Assembly (NCBI RefSeq): GCF_030580995.1
Contig: NZ_JAUQSZ010000003.1
Span: forward strand, 1 to 64,000
Length of the DNA: 64,000 nt
Direction: 5' to 3'
From: Sphingomonas immobilis
GTDB taxonomy: Bacteria > Pseudomonadota > Alphaproteobacteria > Sphingomonadales > Sphingomonadaceae
In this document: in pieces, positions 18,105 through 27,176 of the stretch
Layout: every line of letters starts with the position of its first letter
How positions within the stretch are numbered: position 1 is the stretch's first letter
The notes under the pieces: model-generated
The model's database searches: none
The model's input: the letters and a program-made list of their open reading frames with translations, nothing else
Told to the model about the DNA's origin: nothing
Position numbers and translations under genes: made by a program

Positions 18105-18689
18105 ATGAAACTCTATTATGCCCCGGGGGCCTGTAGCCTTTCGGATCACATCGCTCTCCACGAGGCGAACATCGCGTTCGATCATGAGAAGGTCGACCTG
18201 AACGCCAAGGTTACGGAGTCCGGCGCCGACTACACGCAGATCAATCCCAAAGGGTATGTGCCTGCTCTCGCGCTCGATACCGGCGAAGTCGTGAGCGAGA
18301 ATGTCGCCATCCTCGAATGGATTTCGCAGCAGGACACTTTGCTCGTTCCGCCCGGTCCGCTCGGCCGCACGCATCTGCTCGAGGTCCTCGCCTATATTTC
18401 GAGCGAGGTGCACAAGGCTTTCAAGCCGTTCTTCTCCGGTGCCGGCGCGGAAGAAAAGGCCGAGGCCCGCAAGACGATCCTCAAGCGGCTTTCCTATCTG
18501 TCGGACACCATGCAGGGAAATTTCCTGTTCGGCGACGCGATCAGCGCGGCCGACTGCTATCTGTTCGTGATGTTGCTCTGGGCGACCAAGAACGAAATCG
18601 CATTGCCGGCGAAGCTCACGGGGCTGCGCGATCGCATGCAGGATCGTCCTGCCGTCCAGAAAGCCATGCAGCATGAAGGTCTGTTGTGA
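18105..18689 (+). CDS. glutathione S-transferase (beta-class-like)
   Basis: A 194-residue GST. The N-terminal thioredoxin-like domain reads MKLYYAPGACSLSDHIAL, with the beta-class Tyr/Cys region, and NPKGYVPAL with the cis-Pro that contacts glutathione. SENVAILEWI is the SNAIL-like motif, and an all-helical C-terminal domain follows. Start preceded by GGGAGAGG. The next gene begins in the stop codon (TGATG). Likely detoxifies electrophiles or peroxides in the cytoplasm. Confidence 0.9.
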   Translation: MKLYYAPGACSLSDHIALHEANIAFDHEKVDLNAKVTESGADYTQINPKGYVPALALDTGEVVSENVAILEWISQQDTLLVPPGPLGRTHLLEVLAYISSEVHKAFKPFFSGAGAEEKAEARKTILKRLSYLSDTMQGNFLFGDAISAADCYLFVMLLWATKNEIALPAKLTGLRDRMQDRPAVQKAMQHEGLL

Positions 18690-18904
18690 TGGGCGCTGAC
18701 CGGGACGTCCCCAGGATCGATATCAACATCGCGGACCAGGCAACGCTGGACGGCGTGGAAAGCCTGCGGGGCCACGGCCCGGAGATCGTCCGCTACCGTG
18801 CGGAGCGCGGACGGTTCACGGATCTGCGGCAACTGGATGAGGTGCCGGGGTTGTGCGGAAAGCTTGACGACGGTGATCGCGCGATGTTGACGGTCGGCGG
18901 CTGA
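18689..18904 (+). CDS. small helix-hairpin-helix (ComEA-like) protein
   Basis: A 71-residue protein with INIADQATLDGVESLRGHGP, EIVRYRAERGRFTDLRQL and DEVPGL, the layout of a ComEA-type helix-hairpin-helix domain. There is no signal peptide or membrane anchor, so it is not a classical DNA-uptake ComEA. The hairpin lacks the usual GIG (GHG instead). Translationally coupled to the GST gene by a TGATG overlap. May bind DNA non-specifically; role unknown. Confidence 0.65.
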   Translation: MGADRDVPRIDINIADQATLDGVESLRGHGPEIVRYRAERGRFTDLRQLDEVPGLCGKLDDGDRAMLTVGG

Positions 18905-18907
18905 GCG

Positions 18908-19366
18908 TCACAGCAAGCTCTTTGCCGTCCGGTAGCAGTCCTCGATATGGGCATTGCCGACCAGCTTCATGGCGCCGAAGCTGATCGCTGCGGCAACGCC
19001 GGAGCCGATCACAGGGACATATCTGGCGACTGACGCTGTGGCGACGCGTGCGCCGACACGCTTCAACAGGCTGGTGACCAGGCGTTTGGTGACCATTCGT
19101 CCGATCACGTTGTTGCCCATGCTCGCAGCCACGACAAAGATCCGCTCGGCGTTCTGAGGATCGAGTTTTTCGACCTGATCGTGGTCCAGGCCGAAGCGCT
19201 TGCTGATATCGGGCAGCAACGTCGCCAGCAGGCCGACATCGGCGACGATATCCGCGCCGGGGATGGGAACGACAGCGGCCCCTGCCGACATCATCGCGCG
19301 CGTTGTGACGACTCGGCGGCATTCGCGGCGGATGCGCTCGAGGTCCTCCAGGGTCTGATCCGTCAT
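18908..19366 (-). CDS. EcsC/DUF697-like membrane-associated protein
   Basis: A 152-residue protein with alternating hydrophobic helices: MMSAGAAVVPIPGADIVADV, then VATASVARYVPVIGSGVAAA. The PIPGAD motif followed by a long glycine/alanine-rich hairpin is seen in EcsC-like and DUF697/YcjF-like proteins, which sit on or in the inner membrane. Function unknown. Convergent with the HhH gene, four bases apart. Confidence 0.6.
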   Translation of the reverse strand: MTDQTLEDLERIRRECRRVVTTRAMMSAGAAVVPIPGADIVADVGLLATLLPDISKRFGLDHDQVEKLDPQNAERIFVVAASMGNNVIGRMVTKRLVTSLLKRVGARVATASVARYVPVIGSGVAAAISFGAMKLVGNAHIEDCYRTAKSLL

Positions 19367-19465
19367 GACGTCACCTGCGGTTGTGCCTTCGCCGTCGTCG
19401 ACGCCGCCGCTGGAGCGCGCAGGAACCCGGCGCGGCCCCGTTCGGCCAAACTCTGAGCTGCGACC

Positions 19466-19636
19466 CTATCGTGTTTCAACGGGATCTTCGCGCGCATGCT
19501 CTATCTCTCCCTGATCGGGGGAATCCGGCGCAGGCGCCTCTTCAAGCGTTCGCTCCGAGCCATTGTCGTTCCGATGGTCGCGTTCATCGACGTCGGTCTC
19601 GAACCCAGGTTCGTCGTCTTCGGGGCCACAGGTCAT
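19466..19636 (-). CDS. small acidic protein, paralogue of 9465-9650
   Basis: A 56-residue acidic protein starting MTCGPEDDEPGFETDVDE. It shares DEPGFETDV, the GSE.TLEE block and EHA.ED with the protein at 9465-9650, in the same order, and has the same GAGGAGA ribosome site nine bases before the ATG. The conserved core and leader argue that both are real genes despite low complexity. Function unknown. Confidence 0.6.
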   Translation of the reverse strand: MTCGPEDDEPGFETDVDERDHRNDNGSERTLEEAPAPDSPDQGEIEHAREDPVETR

Positions 19637-20208
19637 GGTAGGGTCTCCTCACCGTCCTCAACGAACCGGCGCCGCATAAGGGTTCTTGTCGCAATCCGGT
19701 TGGTTTCGCGCCGTCCGCGTAACGTCCCGCGACGACAGCATGCGCACGCCCACTTCCGCCGCTGACCGCCGCCTCGACGCGCAGCGCGGCAACCGTCGCA
19801 GTGTGACCGACTTTGGCGACGTCGGGCACCCCCGACGCTGGAGCCAGACGGACAGTCTCAACAACGCACTCGAGGGCAGCCCTCACCGCCCGCATCCGTG
19901 TCCGCACCGTTCTTCCGGATGAGGCGGCACAGGCGGCACTTTAATTCCGCTTTGGGCGCATTTCGCCGCCTTTAGCGCGCAACGGGAACCGGTGGCCGAG
20001 GATTAGCCTTCAGGATCCGAGCTCGACCCTCGTCGGCAGCGAAGTGCCCGGATGCTTGAGAGCGATCGGCCTTTCCCGCATCCACTGGACGACAGGTTCG
20101 ATCAGCCAAACACGCTGAAGCGCGCCCCGTTTCATCCTTTCAGCCAGGGCGCCGTTGGCGCCGGGAGGCCCCTATGGACCGACAGCCCTTGCGCGTCGCT
20201 CGTCCACG
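19637..20208. other. about 570 bases without a recognised gene
   Basis: No frame gives a recognisable protein. The stretch contains the leader of the acidic gene, a GC-rich middle and, at 20173-20211, a possible 12-codon frame (MDRQPLRVARPR) that overlaps the next start as ATGA. It marks the left boundary of the conjugation block; no traC, traB or traV remnant is readable here. Confidence 0.45.
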
Positions 20209-20571
20209 ATGACTGCCGATTCGCTCCGCGCGCTGAGCACAGCCGATGGCGGCCCCGATCCGGAAGCCTCGGCGATCTGCACGGGGTGTCACGCCGTCGG
20301 TGCGCTCGACCTCGAGATCGAGGCACGCGTCACCGCCCGGCTCGAGCGCGATGCCTGGATGTGGCGCTTCCGCCTCGTCGCGATCGAGACCCTCATGCTG
20401 GCGGCTCTCGTTGCCGCAGCCGGTCTGACATTGGGTCAGCCCGTCATGGTGGTACTCCGCGCGGCCCTGATCGTCGGCGCAACCTGCTTCGCAAGCGGCC
20501 TGTTGTTGCTCAGCCTGTCGGCCGGAACTGCGAGGCTGTTGACCAGGGTTCGACGCTGGAGGCACCGGTGA
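20209..20571 (+). CDS. small membrane protein at the head of the tra block
   Basis: A 120-residue protein. Its N-terminal soluble part contains a CTGCH motif, followed by two membrane helices (about residues 65-85 and 90-110). It overlaps the next gene by GTGA and is co-directional with traW, so it is probably part of the transfer operon. Position before traW is where TrbI lies in F, but the sequence does not look like TrbI. Confidence 0.6.
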   Translation: MTADSLRALSTADGGPDPEASAICTGCHAVGALDLEIEARVTARLERDAWMWRFRLVAIETLMLAALVAAAGLTLGQPVMVVLRAALIVGATCFASGLLLLSLSAGTARLLTRVRRWRHR

Positions 20572-20801
20572 GCGGCCTCCTGTCCTGCAGCCCCTCGCCG
20601 ATGGCGGTTCGCCTGTGCGTGAGTGCGACGATGCTCCTCTTCACACACCTCGCCTTCGTCCTGCTCGCGCCGGCGGTCACCGGCGCCGTGAAGATGCTCG
20701 GCTGGATCGTCGGCGTCGTCGCGCTGGCAGCCTTCGGGCTCGCCCTGTTCGGCACCTGGCCGGCAGCCTCGCAAATCTGGGGCGGGCGCGATGACCGCTG
20801 A
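20568..20801 (+). CDS. small two-helix membrane protein
   Basis: A 77-residue protein starting at the GTG overlapping the previous stop. Two hydrophobic helices (LLFTHLAFVLLAPAVTGAV and GWIVGVVALAAFGLALFG) and a short polar tail. It overlaps traW by 11 bases. Likely an inner-membrane accessory of the conjugation apparatus; unrecognised. Confidence 0.55.
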   Translation: MSGLLSCSPSPMAVRLCVSATMLLFTHLAFVLLAPAVTGAVKMLGWIVGVVALAAFGLALFGTWPAASQIWGGRDDR

Positions 20802-21459
20802 GCGCAGCGAGCGCCGCGCGCGAGCGATCGCCGCGGGGCAGTTCGGCACGACGATCCTGCTGGTCGTCGTCGCGGCCGGGCTCGCCGCGACGGCACGCGC
20901 CGACACGAGCACGATCGGCCGAACCTGGCCGGTCGCCGAACCGGATGCGCTTGCCGAGATCGAGGCGAAGGTCGCCACCTTGCCGCGCGACATGAGCAAG
21001 AATTTCGGGCCGCGCGACCGTTGGAGCGCGATGCGGGCGGCAACGCTCGGAATGGCCCCGGCCGATCGCGTCCGCACCGTCGTGCCCTTCTACACGCTCG
21101 ATATGGATGTGACGCTGCCGGACGGGCATGTGCTCTATCCCAAAGGCTACACCTTCAATCCGCTCGCCTATGTGTCGCTGCCGCAGCGGCTGGTGATCGT
21201 GCATCCGCGCGATCTCGCCTGGGCCTTGCGCGCCGCTCGGCCGGCCGATTTCATCCTGCTGACGGCCGGCGACGCGATCGCCGCCAGTGAACGGACCGGG
21301 CGCGCGATTTTCATTCTCGAGGAGCGCGTCAAGGCCCGGCTCGGGCTGACCGTCGCGCCCGTCATCGTCGCACAGGCGGGCCAGAAGCTCGTGCTGACCG
21401 AGATGGGACCGGAAAGCCTCGGCAAGCCCGCGCCGCGGACGACAGGGGCAAGCCGGTGA
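20791..21459 (+). CDS. traW: type-F conjugative transfer protein TraW
   Basis: A 222-residue exported protein with an N-terminal hydrophobic segment (IAAGQFGTTILLVVVAAG). The mature part has GRTWPVAEPDALAEIE, the motif VPFYTLDMDVTLPDG, YPKGYTFNPL, and a C-terminal Trx-like region with LTAGD. These match TraW, a periplasmic pilus-assembly protein of F-type type IV secretion. Start overlaps the upstream small gene; stop overlaps traU. Confidence 0.9.
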   Translation: MTAERSERRARAIAAGQFGTTILLVVVAAGLAATARADTSTIGRTWPVAEPDALAEIEAKVATLPRDMSKNFGPRDRWSAMRAATLGMAPADRVRTVVPFYTLDMDVTLPDGHVLYPKGYTFNPLAYVSLPQRLVIVHPRDLAWALRAARPADFILLTAGDAIAASERTGRAIFILEERVKARLGLTVAPVIVAQAGQKLVLTEMGPESLGKPAPRTTGASR

Positions 21460-22466
21460 GGCGGCAGCTTCGCCTTATCGTCGTTGCGCTGGCGCTGAGC
21501 CTCGCCGGTCTGTGCTGGCCGGCGGCGGCTCACGCCTCGGGCTGCGACAGCAGCGTCTTCAACCCGATCACCAAGGTCCGCTGGACCTGCATCTTTCCGA
21601 TCACGATCGGCGGGATCCGGATCGGATCGTTCGACAAGCTCGACAAGGCGCTCGACGCGCAATCGGCGTCGAAACCGCTCTGCGCATGCCGCAAGGGCCT
21701 GACCTTCTGGTTCGGAATCAAGGTCTCCTACTGGTCGCCCAACCGCATGGTCGACGTGGTGACCGAGCCCGGCTGCATGATGGCGCTCGGCGCCGATTTG
21801 CTGCCCACCCGCGGCAAATTGCAGGGCAGCCAATCCTCGATCTCGGACGGAACGAACACGCGCAAGATGTTCGCACAAATGCATTATTATATCTCGCCCG
21901 TCTGGAAGATGCTCGATCTGTTCACCGATCTGCCTTGCCTGCAGGACGACGGGTTCGACGTGGCGCTGGTCACCGAGGTGCTGCCGACCTGGCAGTCCGC
22001 GACACTCGGCGCGATCATCCAGCCGGAAGCCGTGCTATTCGGCAATCCGGCGGCGGGCCTTGCGTGCATGGGCGACAGTGCCGCGGCCGCGGCGGGCAAA
22101 GTGGTCGATCCGCTCTTCTGGTGCATGGGCTCCTGGGGCGCGACCTATCCGATCGCCGGCGACATCCATTTCGATGACAGCGTCGAAGCCTGGGCGGGAC
22201 TTGCCGCGCGTGGCACCTTCATGATGGGGCGGCTGGGCGCGCTGACCATCAGCACCAGCGACGGCTGCGCGTTCAAGGCCAGCCCGATCTGGACCAAGTC
22301 GCGCTACAAACTCCAGATCCTCGAACCGGTCAAAGGCGGCAAGTGCGTTAATATCGGCCGGCCGGGCGCGCTGTGGTCGAGCGCCAAGCACGCGCCCGGC
22401 AAGGACAATGCCCAGTTCATGCTTTTCGAAAAAGTGATCTGCTGCGCCGGGATCACGGTGCTGTGA
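21456..22466 (+). CDS. traU: conjugal transfer protein TraU
   Basis: A 336-residue periplasmic protein with a signal peptide (LRLIVVALALSLAGLCWPA, then AAHAS). TraU hallmarks include VFNPITKVRWTCIFPI, CACRKGLTFWFGIKVSYWSP, EPGCMM and many conserved Cys. The C-terminal WGATYPI is also typical. TraU is needed for DNA transfer and pilus function in F-like systems and depends on disulfide bonds. ATGA overlap with traW; GTGA overlap with the next gene. Confidence 0.93.
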   Translation: MRRQLRLIVVALALSLAGLCWPAAAHASGCDSSVFNPITKVRWTCIFPITIGGIRIGSFDKLDKALDAQSASKPLCACRKGLTFWFGIKVSYWSPNRMVDVVTEPGCMMALGADLLPTRGKLQGSQSSISDGTNTRKMFAQMHYYISPVWKMLDLFTDLPCLQDDGFDVALVTEVLPTWQSATLGAIIQPEAVLFGNPAAGLACMGDSAAAAAGKVVDPLFWCMGSWGATYPIAGDIHFDDSVEAWAGLAARGTFMMGRLGALTISTSDGCAFKASPIWTKSRYKLQILEPVKGGKCVNIGRPGALWSSAKHAPGKDNAQFMLFEKVICCAGITVL

Positions 22467-24571
22467 GCAGGTCGCTTCCCCGACACCTCGCGCATCTGTC
22501 CGGCTTCGTCCGGTCTGCCCGCCAAGGCCCTTGCGGCTGCCGACGGGTGCGCGGGGTGGGAGCGGCGCCGTTCTCCCTCGGCGGCGTCGCTCCACCTACG
22601 GTCAGTGCGGTCGCCGCGCCCTCACGATCCGGGGCCCCCTCCCCGTTCCGGATCGTTCTGGCGGCCGCACTGGCCACCACGGCCTTTTCGAGCGCAAACG
22701 CGCAAAGCATGGAGGACCGCGCGCGCGCTGCCGCCACGGCGTCGCGGGCCAAGACCAGCGACAGCGATACCCTACGCCAGAATTACGTGACGCCGGGGCT
22801 CGCCGGCCAGCCGATCTCGACGATCGACAGCAGCAAGAGCTTCAACCCGAATCTGAGCTGCCAGAAGACGGCGACGCTGATGGAGGTCATCGTGCAGCCT
22901 TCAGGCACCGGCGATCTCGGGGCGGTCAAGATCGCGCGCGATACCGATCTCGATGGTACGGTCGACACCCAGACGAGCCTGCCGGTTCCGGTCTCGGGGA
23001 TTTGCGCCAATGGCGTGATCGCCTGCATGCCAGGAACCTGGAACCAGTGCCGCTATTTCCGCTGGGCAGTCGATGCGAGCGGGGCGCTGACGCTCAAGGA
23101 AGGCGAGATGACCGAGCTCGCCGGCTGCTATTGCATCAACAACAGCTGCGGTTCCAACCTCGCCTGGAACAACCTGCCCTCGGTGCTCGGCGATCTCGGC
23201 GGCGGCATGGTCGGGGCGCTGACGACGGCGGATCCGCGCATCGGCGTGGCCGCGGCGCAGGTCGACGGGCCGGTCATCCGCTATGTCGGCGCCCAGACCA
23301 CGGCTTGCGCGGCCGACAAGACGCTGCCGCAGTCGGCCTATCTCGCCAATCCCGTAACGCTGGCGGGCGATGCGGCCGTCGCATCGAGCGGCAGCAGCGT
23401 GTTCCAGGCACTGACCAATTCGCCCGCCGGCCTCGGCAAGGTCCGACAGCTTCGCGCCTGCACGATCGAGCGGCAGGTCATGGTGACCAAGCGATCCGTG
23501 CCCGAGATCATCGATCGCATTTCCGGCGGCTACAACACCGTGATCCGCGGCAGTTCGGTCGACTTCTATCTCGGCGAGCCGCGCGACAATGTGAACCATG
23601 GCGGCAATTGCGGGCTGATCGATTTCAAGATGACGCTGCAGGTCGACGCCCCCGAACGGATCGTGGCGGCAGGGCTCGTCTATCTCGCCGCCGACGACTG
23701 GGCACAGTTGCGCGTCGATGGTCAATTGATCGCGTCCGGCGAATGGCCCTGGCTCTCGAACGGATATCCGCCCGGCGATTGCGAACAGGGTCGAACCTTC
23801 GAACAGCGCCCAAATATCGATCTCAAGCCCATGCTTACCAAGGGAAATCATGAAATCTGGCTGCGCCTCGGCGTCGGCGATGTCGGCGAGGGCATCGCGC
23901 AGATCCATGTCGACACCGACACCAGGTGCCAGAGTACGGAGCGGGTGGTCGATCAGTGCGGTGCCATCGCCGGAGACGCCCGCTGCCATCTCGACACCGA
24001 GACGGTCGACGGGGTCGATACCTTCCGGAACGGGGTGAAGACCGGCCTTACCCCCCTCGTCCAGACACGCGTGCTCGGCTCGGCCGAATGCCCGGTCCAG
24101 CTCACCCGGCCGTTCTTCGAGCGAAATCGCACCTATGCCTGCACGCTCGACAGCAATGCGATGGCAGAGCCCGATCTCAGCCGTGGGACCTACATCCTCG
24201 ACCATTCGACAGAGACCATCCTCGCGGACCAGACGCGGGCGGCGGACGGCACCGTGGCCGTGTCCACCCGGCCGTTCACCCTTCCCGACCGCGGGACGGT
24301 CCCGGCGTGCGAGCCGATCTGCAAGACGCGCGCGCCGAGCGCCAATACCGGCGCGGCGCCGGCGGGCGTCGTCGCCAGCCAGCAGAATGCGCCTGCGAGC
24401 CACGACACCTTCTATCACGTCTGTTCGGCCGACAATGTCTGTCCGCTCGAGCCGGGTGAGGAAATCGTCTCGGCCTGCGGTTGCCTCGACGATTTCCCGG
24501 AAGCCGTGGCGATGATGCAGGCCGTGCGCCTCGCCGGCGCCGACATGACCTGCACGACGGCGGTGCGATGA
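22463..24571 (+). CDS. TraN-like cysteine-rich mating-pair stabilisation protein (N-terminal type)
   Basis: About 702 residues if the GTG at 22463 is the start; an N-terminal segment (FRIVLAAALATTAFSSANAQ) about 60 residues in looks like the true signal peptide, so a later start is possible. The exported part is rich in paired cysteines (CACRK-free, but with GCYCINNSCGSN, CQSTERVVDQCG, CPLEPGEEIVSACGCL) as in TraN. It lacks the usual TraN C-terminal block, which is in the next gene. TraN is an outer-membrane protein that recognises the recipient. Confidence 0.7.
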   Translation: MSRSLPRHLAHLSGFVRSARQGPCGCRRVRGVGAAPFSLGGVAPPTVSAVAAPSRSGAPSPFRIVLAAALATTAFSSANAQSMEDRARAAATASRAKTSDSDTLRQNYVTPGLAGQPISTIDSSKSFNPNLSCQKTATLMEVIVQPSGTGDLGAVKIARDTDLDGTVDTQTSLPVPVSGICANGVIACMPGTWNQCRYFRWAVDASGALTLKEGEMTELAGCYCINNSCGSNLAWNNLPSVLGDLGGGMVGALTTADPRIGVAAAQVDGPVIRYVGAQTTACAADKTLPQSAYLANPVTLAGDAAVASSGSSVFQALTNSPAGLGKVRQLRACTIERQVMVTKRSVPEIIDRISGGYNTVIRGSSVDFYLGEPRDNVNHGGNCGLIDFKMTLQVDAPERIVAAGLVYLAADDWAQLRVDGQLIASGEWPWLSNGYPPGDCEQGRTFEQRPNIDLKPMLTKGNHEIWLRLGVGDVGEGIAQIHVDTDTRCQSTERVVDQCGAIAGDARCHLDTETVDGVDTFRNGVKTGLTPLVQTRVLGSAECPVQLTRPFFERNRTYACTLDSNAMAEPDLSRGTYILDHSTETILADQTRAADGTVAVSTRPFTLPDRGTVPACEPICKTRAPSANTGAAPAGVVASQQNAPASHDTFYHVCSADNVCPLEPGEEIVSACGCLDDFPEAVAMMQAVRLAGADMTCTTAVR

Positions 24572-25773
24572 TGCGCGCGCCTTCGCTTGCTTTGCTTGCC
24601 GGTCTTGGTCTGCTCGGCCTCGCGGTATCGGCTCATGCCGCGACTGCCATGCCGCAACGAACGCTGCCGACGGAAATCCGCGAGCCGGTCGAGCCCACAG
24701 ATCCGACCGGGCCGTCCGATCCCGGATCCCCGTCGAACAAGGGCGGACCATCGAACCCTGTCACCGGACAGCTCTGTGCCGCCGATCTCAATGGCAACGG
24801 TGACGCAGCGGATCCGGGCGAGATCGCATCCTGCGATCGGACGCAGGGCGGAGCCCCGCAATGTCCCATCGGCCGTGTCGCCTGCATCGCCGACGAGACC
24901 GGCACATATGGCTGTCCGATAGGGCCGCAATATGCCTGCATGACGCCAATCGGCGGCGGCAACCCGCAATGCTCGTCCAATGCGTGTGCGGACCCGGCGA
25001 TCACGCCGTTTCAGGAAACACCGCCGATCAACGATCCCGGCGCGCCTGCCGACGGCGCGGTCGATGCCGAGGGCAATTGCACGGCCAATATCGAGATCTT
25101 CGGCGGACGCGGCATGCGCTGCCGCCCGCCCGGCATCGCCAACACCTTGTCCAACTGCTGCAAGAACAAGGACAGGATCATCAAGGACGGCATGGGGTCG
25201 AAATTCTCGTCGCTGAGCCTCAAGATCCAGGTCATCAAAGGCGTGTTTCGCGGCGTCAGCGCAGCGTTCCAGGCGTTTCGTGCAGGCGCGACTGCCGGCG
25301 AGGCCGCCAGTGCCGGGTTCAACGCGATCATCGGCGTCGACCCGACGTCGATCGCGATCAACCTCGCCATCAACTTCCTGATCGAAGTGCTTCTGCAGGG
25401 CTGCGACCAGGAGGATATGGAGACGGGCATGCTGCGCAGCTCGGGCATGTGCCATGAGGTCGGCGCCTATTGCACGGTGAGCTTTCTCGGCCTGTGCCTG
25501 CAACCGGCGCGCGGCAATTGCTGCTTCAACACCAAGCTCGGGCGGATCATCCAGGAGCAGGGCCGGCCGCAGCTTAAGTCGTTCAACGGCATCGGCTGGG
25601 GCACGCCCGAGCATCCGGTGTGCCGCGGCTTCACGCCCGAGGAATTCCAGGCGCTCGATTTCAGCAAGATCGATCTGAGCGAATATTATGCCGAGATCGA
25701 GGCGCGAGCGCAGACGACGATCCAACTCGAGATGAAGGACCGCGTCGATGCGTACCTCCAGATCATGCACTAA
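24568..25773 (+). CDS. traN: TraN C-terminal-domain protein
   Basis: A protein of about 400 residues with a signal peptide (LALLAGLGLLGLAVSAHA), a proline/glycine-rich linker and a cysteine-rich C-terminal half containing GNCCFNTKLGRIIQEQGRPQ and GWGTPEHPVCRGFTPEEFQ, the most conserved block of TraN. It starts inside the stop of the previous TraN-like gene and overlaps trbC. Having this block in its own ORF next to a second cysteine-rich protein suggests a split TraN or two cooperating adhesins. Confidence 0.8.
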   Translation: MMRAPSLALLAGLGLLGLAVSAHAATAMPQRTLPTEIREPVEPTDPTGPSDPGSPSNKGGPSNPVTGQLCAADLNGNGDAADPGEIASCDRTQGGAPQCPIGRVACIADETGTYGCPIGPQYACMTPIGGGNPQCSSNACADPAITPFQETPPINDPGAPADGAVDAEGNCTANIEIFGGRGMRCRPPGIANTLSNCCKNKDRIIKDGMGSKFSSLSLKIQVIKGVFRGVSAAFQAFRAGATAGEAASAGFNAIIGVDPTSIAINLAINFLIEVLLQGCDQEDMETGMLRSSGMCHEVGAYCTVSFLGLCLQPARGNCCFNTKLGRIIQEQGRPQLKSFNGIGWGTPEHPVCRGFTPEEFQALDFSKIDLSEYYAEIEARAQTTIQLEMKDRVDAYLQIMH

Positions 25774-26608
25774 AGTGGGCGCCGCGCTGGCAGTCCTGCT
25801 CGCGAGCGCCGCGCTTGCGCAACAGCCGGCCGCTACGGGCCAGGACGCGCGCGCGGCGATCAGCGCGGAAGGCAAGGCCGCGATGGAGCGGCTGCGGGCA
25901 GCCGCCAAGCCCGCACAGGACCAGCTGACCGGGCCGACGCTGCCGAAACGCACCGATGACCCGGCCGCGAGGCGGGCGTTCGAAGGCTTGCGCAAGCGCG
26001 CGGCGGCCCCGGCCCTTGAGGCCCGTGTCCGCGGCGCCCTCGACGCCGGAGAGGCGCGGATGGCGGCCGAGCGCGAGGCCATGGCATCACGGCTGCGCCA
26101 GGCGCTCGGCCTCGCAGCGCCGGAGATGGCGGCGATCGCCAAGGCGACCCCGGCGCCCGGGCCCAAGACCTGGGTACCGCTTCTGCTCGTCTCCTCTTCA
26201 ATGCCGCTCGCCGAGCTGCGTACTTACGCGCAGCAACTCGAACGCGTGCGCGGCGTGCTTGCCTTTCGCGGCATGCCCGGCGGTCTCGCCAAGGTCGGAC
26301 CGATGGCAAAGCTCTCCGCCGATATCCTGCGCATCGATCCGGGCTGCAGCGGCCCGGCGTGCGCGATGCGGGGAGTCCAACTGATCGTCGATCCAATCGT
26401 GTTTCGCCAGCACAGTGTCACGCGCGTGCCGGCGCTCGCCATGATTCCCGGTGATCCGACCCAGGCCTATTGCGAGCGGGAAGCCGAAAGCCCGCGCGCA
26501 AGTCACGTCGTCTACGGCGATTCCGCGCTCGCCGGTCTGCTGGAAGAATATGCGCGCCTCGGTGGCAAGGAGGAGGTGCGCGATGCTCAGTCTCTGGCGG
26601 CTCGCTAG
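25748..26608 (+). CDS. trbC: type-F pilin assembly protein TrbC
   Basis: A 286-residue exported protein with a signal peptide (VGAALAVLLASAALAQ), a helical region, and a C-terminal Trx-like domain with LLVSSSMPLAELRTYAQQL and LRIDPGCSGPAC. This matches TrbC of F-type systems, which works with TraW in periplasmic pilus assembly. Overlaps the upstream gene by 26 bases and the S26 peptidase by 26 bases. Confidence 0.85.
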   Translation: MRTSRSCTKVGAALAVLLASAALAQQPAATGQDARAAISAEGKAAMERLRAAAKPAQDQLTGPTLPKRTDDPAARRAFEGLRKRAAAPALEARVRGALDAGEARMAAEREAMASRLRQALGLAAPEMAAIAKATPAPGPKTWVPLLLVSSSMPLAELRTYAQQLERVRGVLAFRGMPGGLAKVGPMAKLSADILRIDPGCSGPACAMRGVQLIVDPIVFRQHSVTRVPALAMIPGDPTQAYCEREAESPRASHVVYGDSALAGLLEEYARLGGKEEVRDAQSLAAR

Positions 26609-27176
26609 GGCAGCCGCGCGTCGGGTGCGCCGCCTGCCCCGCGAGGCAGCGGACGCGCTGGGCGGGCGCCATCTCGGCGAGGGCGCGCGTTCGGATCGGC
26701 TGTACCTGGCCATCCTCATCGTCACGCCCATCACTGTAATCTGCTGGTGGCTGCTTGGACAGGTCACGATCGTGATGAGTCCCTCGATCGAGGCCATGGT
26801 CGTGCGGCCCGATCCCGGACCGATCGCCAAGGGCGATTATGTGATGTTCACGCTGTCGCACGCCCTGGCGGGTGCGGAGCCGGTCAGCGTGACGAAGCAT
26901 GCTCTTTGCATGCCGGGCGAACGGCTCAACATGATCGAGAAACCCTCGAGCGTGTCGCGCAGCGAATGGGACGGCTGGTATTTCTGCAACGGCGTGCTCC
27001 TCAACGTCAGCAAGCCGTTCGCACGCGACGGGATGCACCTGCCGCATCTCTTGTGGGCAGGCCCGATCCCATCCGGGCTGGTGTTTGTCGGCTCGCCCAG
27101 CCCGAACGGTTTCGACAGCCGCTATTTCGGGCTCGTGCCGCTGGCGGCGCTGACCCGCGCCAGGAGGCTCTTATGA
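26583..27176 (+). CDS. S26-family signal peptidase of the conjugation system (TraF-peptidase type)
   Basis: A protein of about 197 residues with one membrane helix (LYLAILIVTPITVICWW), then VTIVMSPSIEAMVVRP carrying the likely catalytic Ser, and VTKHALCMPGERL with the likely general-base Lys and the PG(D/E) signature of S26 peptidases. It probably trims a pilin or another tra product in the periplasm. The start at 26583 follows AGGAGGTG. This enzyme is separate from the thioredoxin-like TraF downstream. Confidence 0.8.
   Translation: MLSLWRLARAAARRVRRLPREAADALGGRHLGEGARSDRLYLAILIVTPITVICWWLLGQVTIVMSPSIEAMVVRPDPGPIAKGDYVMFTLSHALAGAEPVSVTKHALCMPGERLNMIEKPSSVSRSEWDGWYFCNGVLLNVSKPFARDGMHLPHLLWAGPIPSGLVFVGSPSPNGFDSRYFGLVPLAALTRARRLL

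Noticed and set aside
22901..24751. Minus-strand ORF of 616 residues opposite the TraN-like gene
   Set aside because: Antisense shadow; no domain features, and the plus-strand protein has a signal peptide and cysteine motifs.
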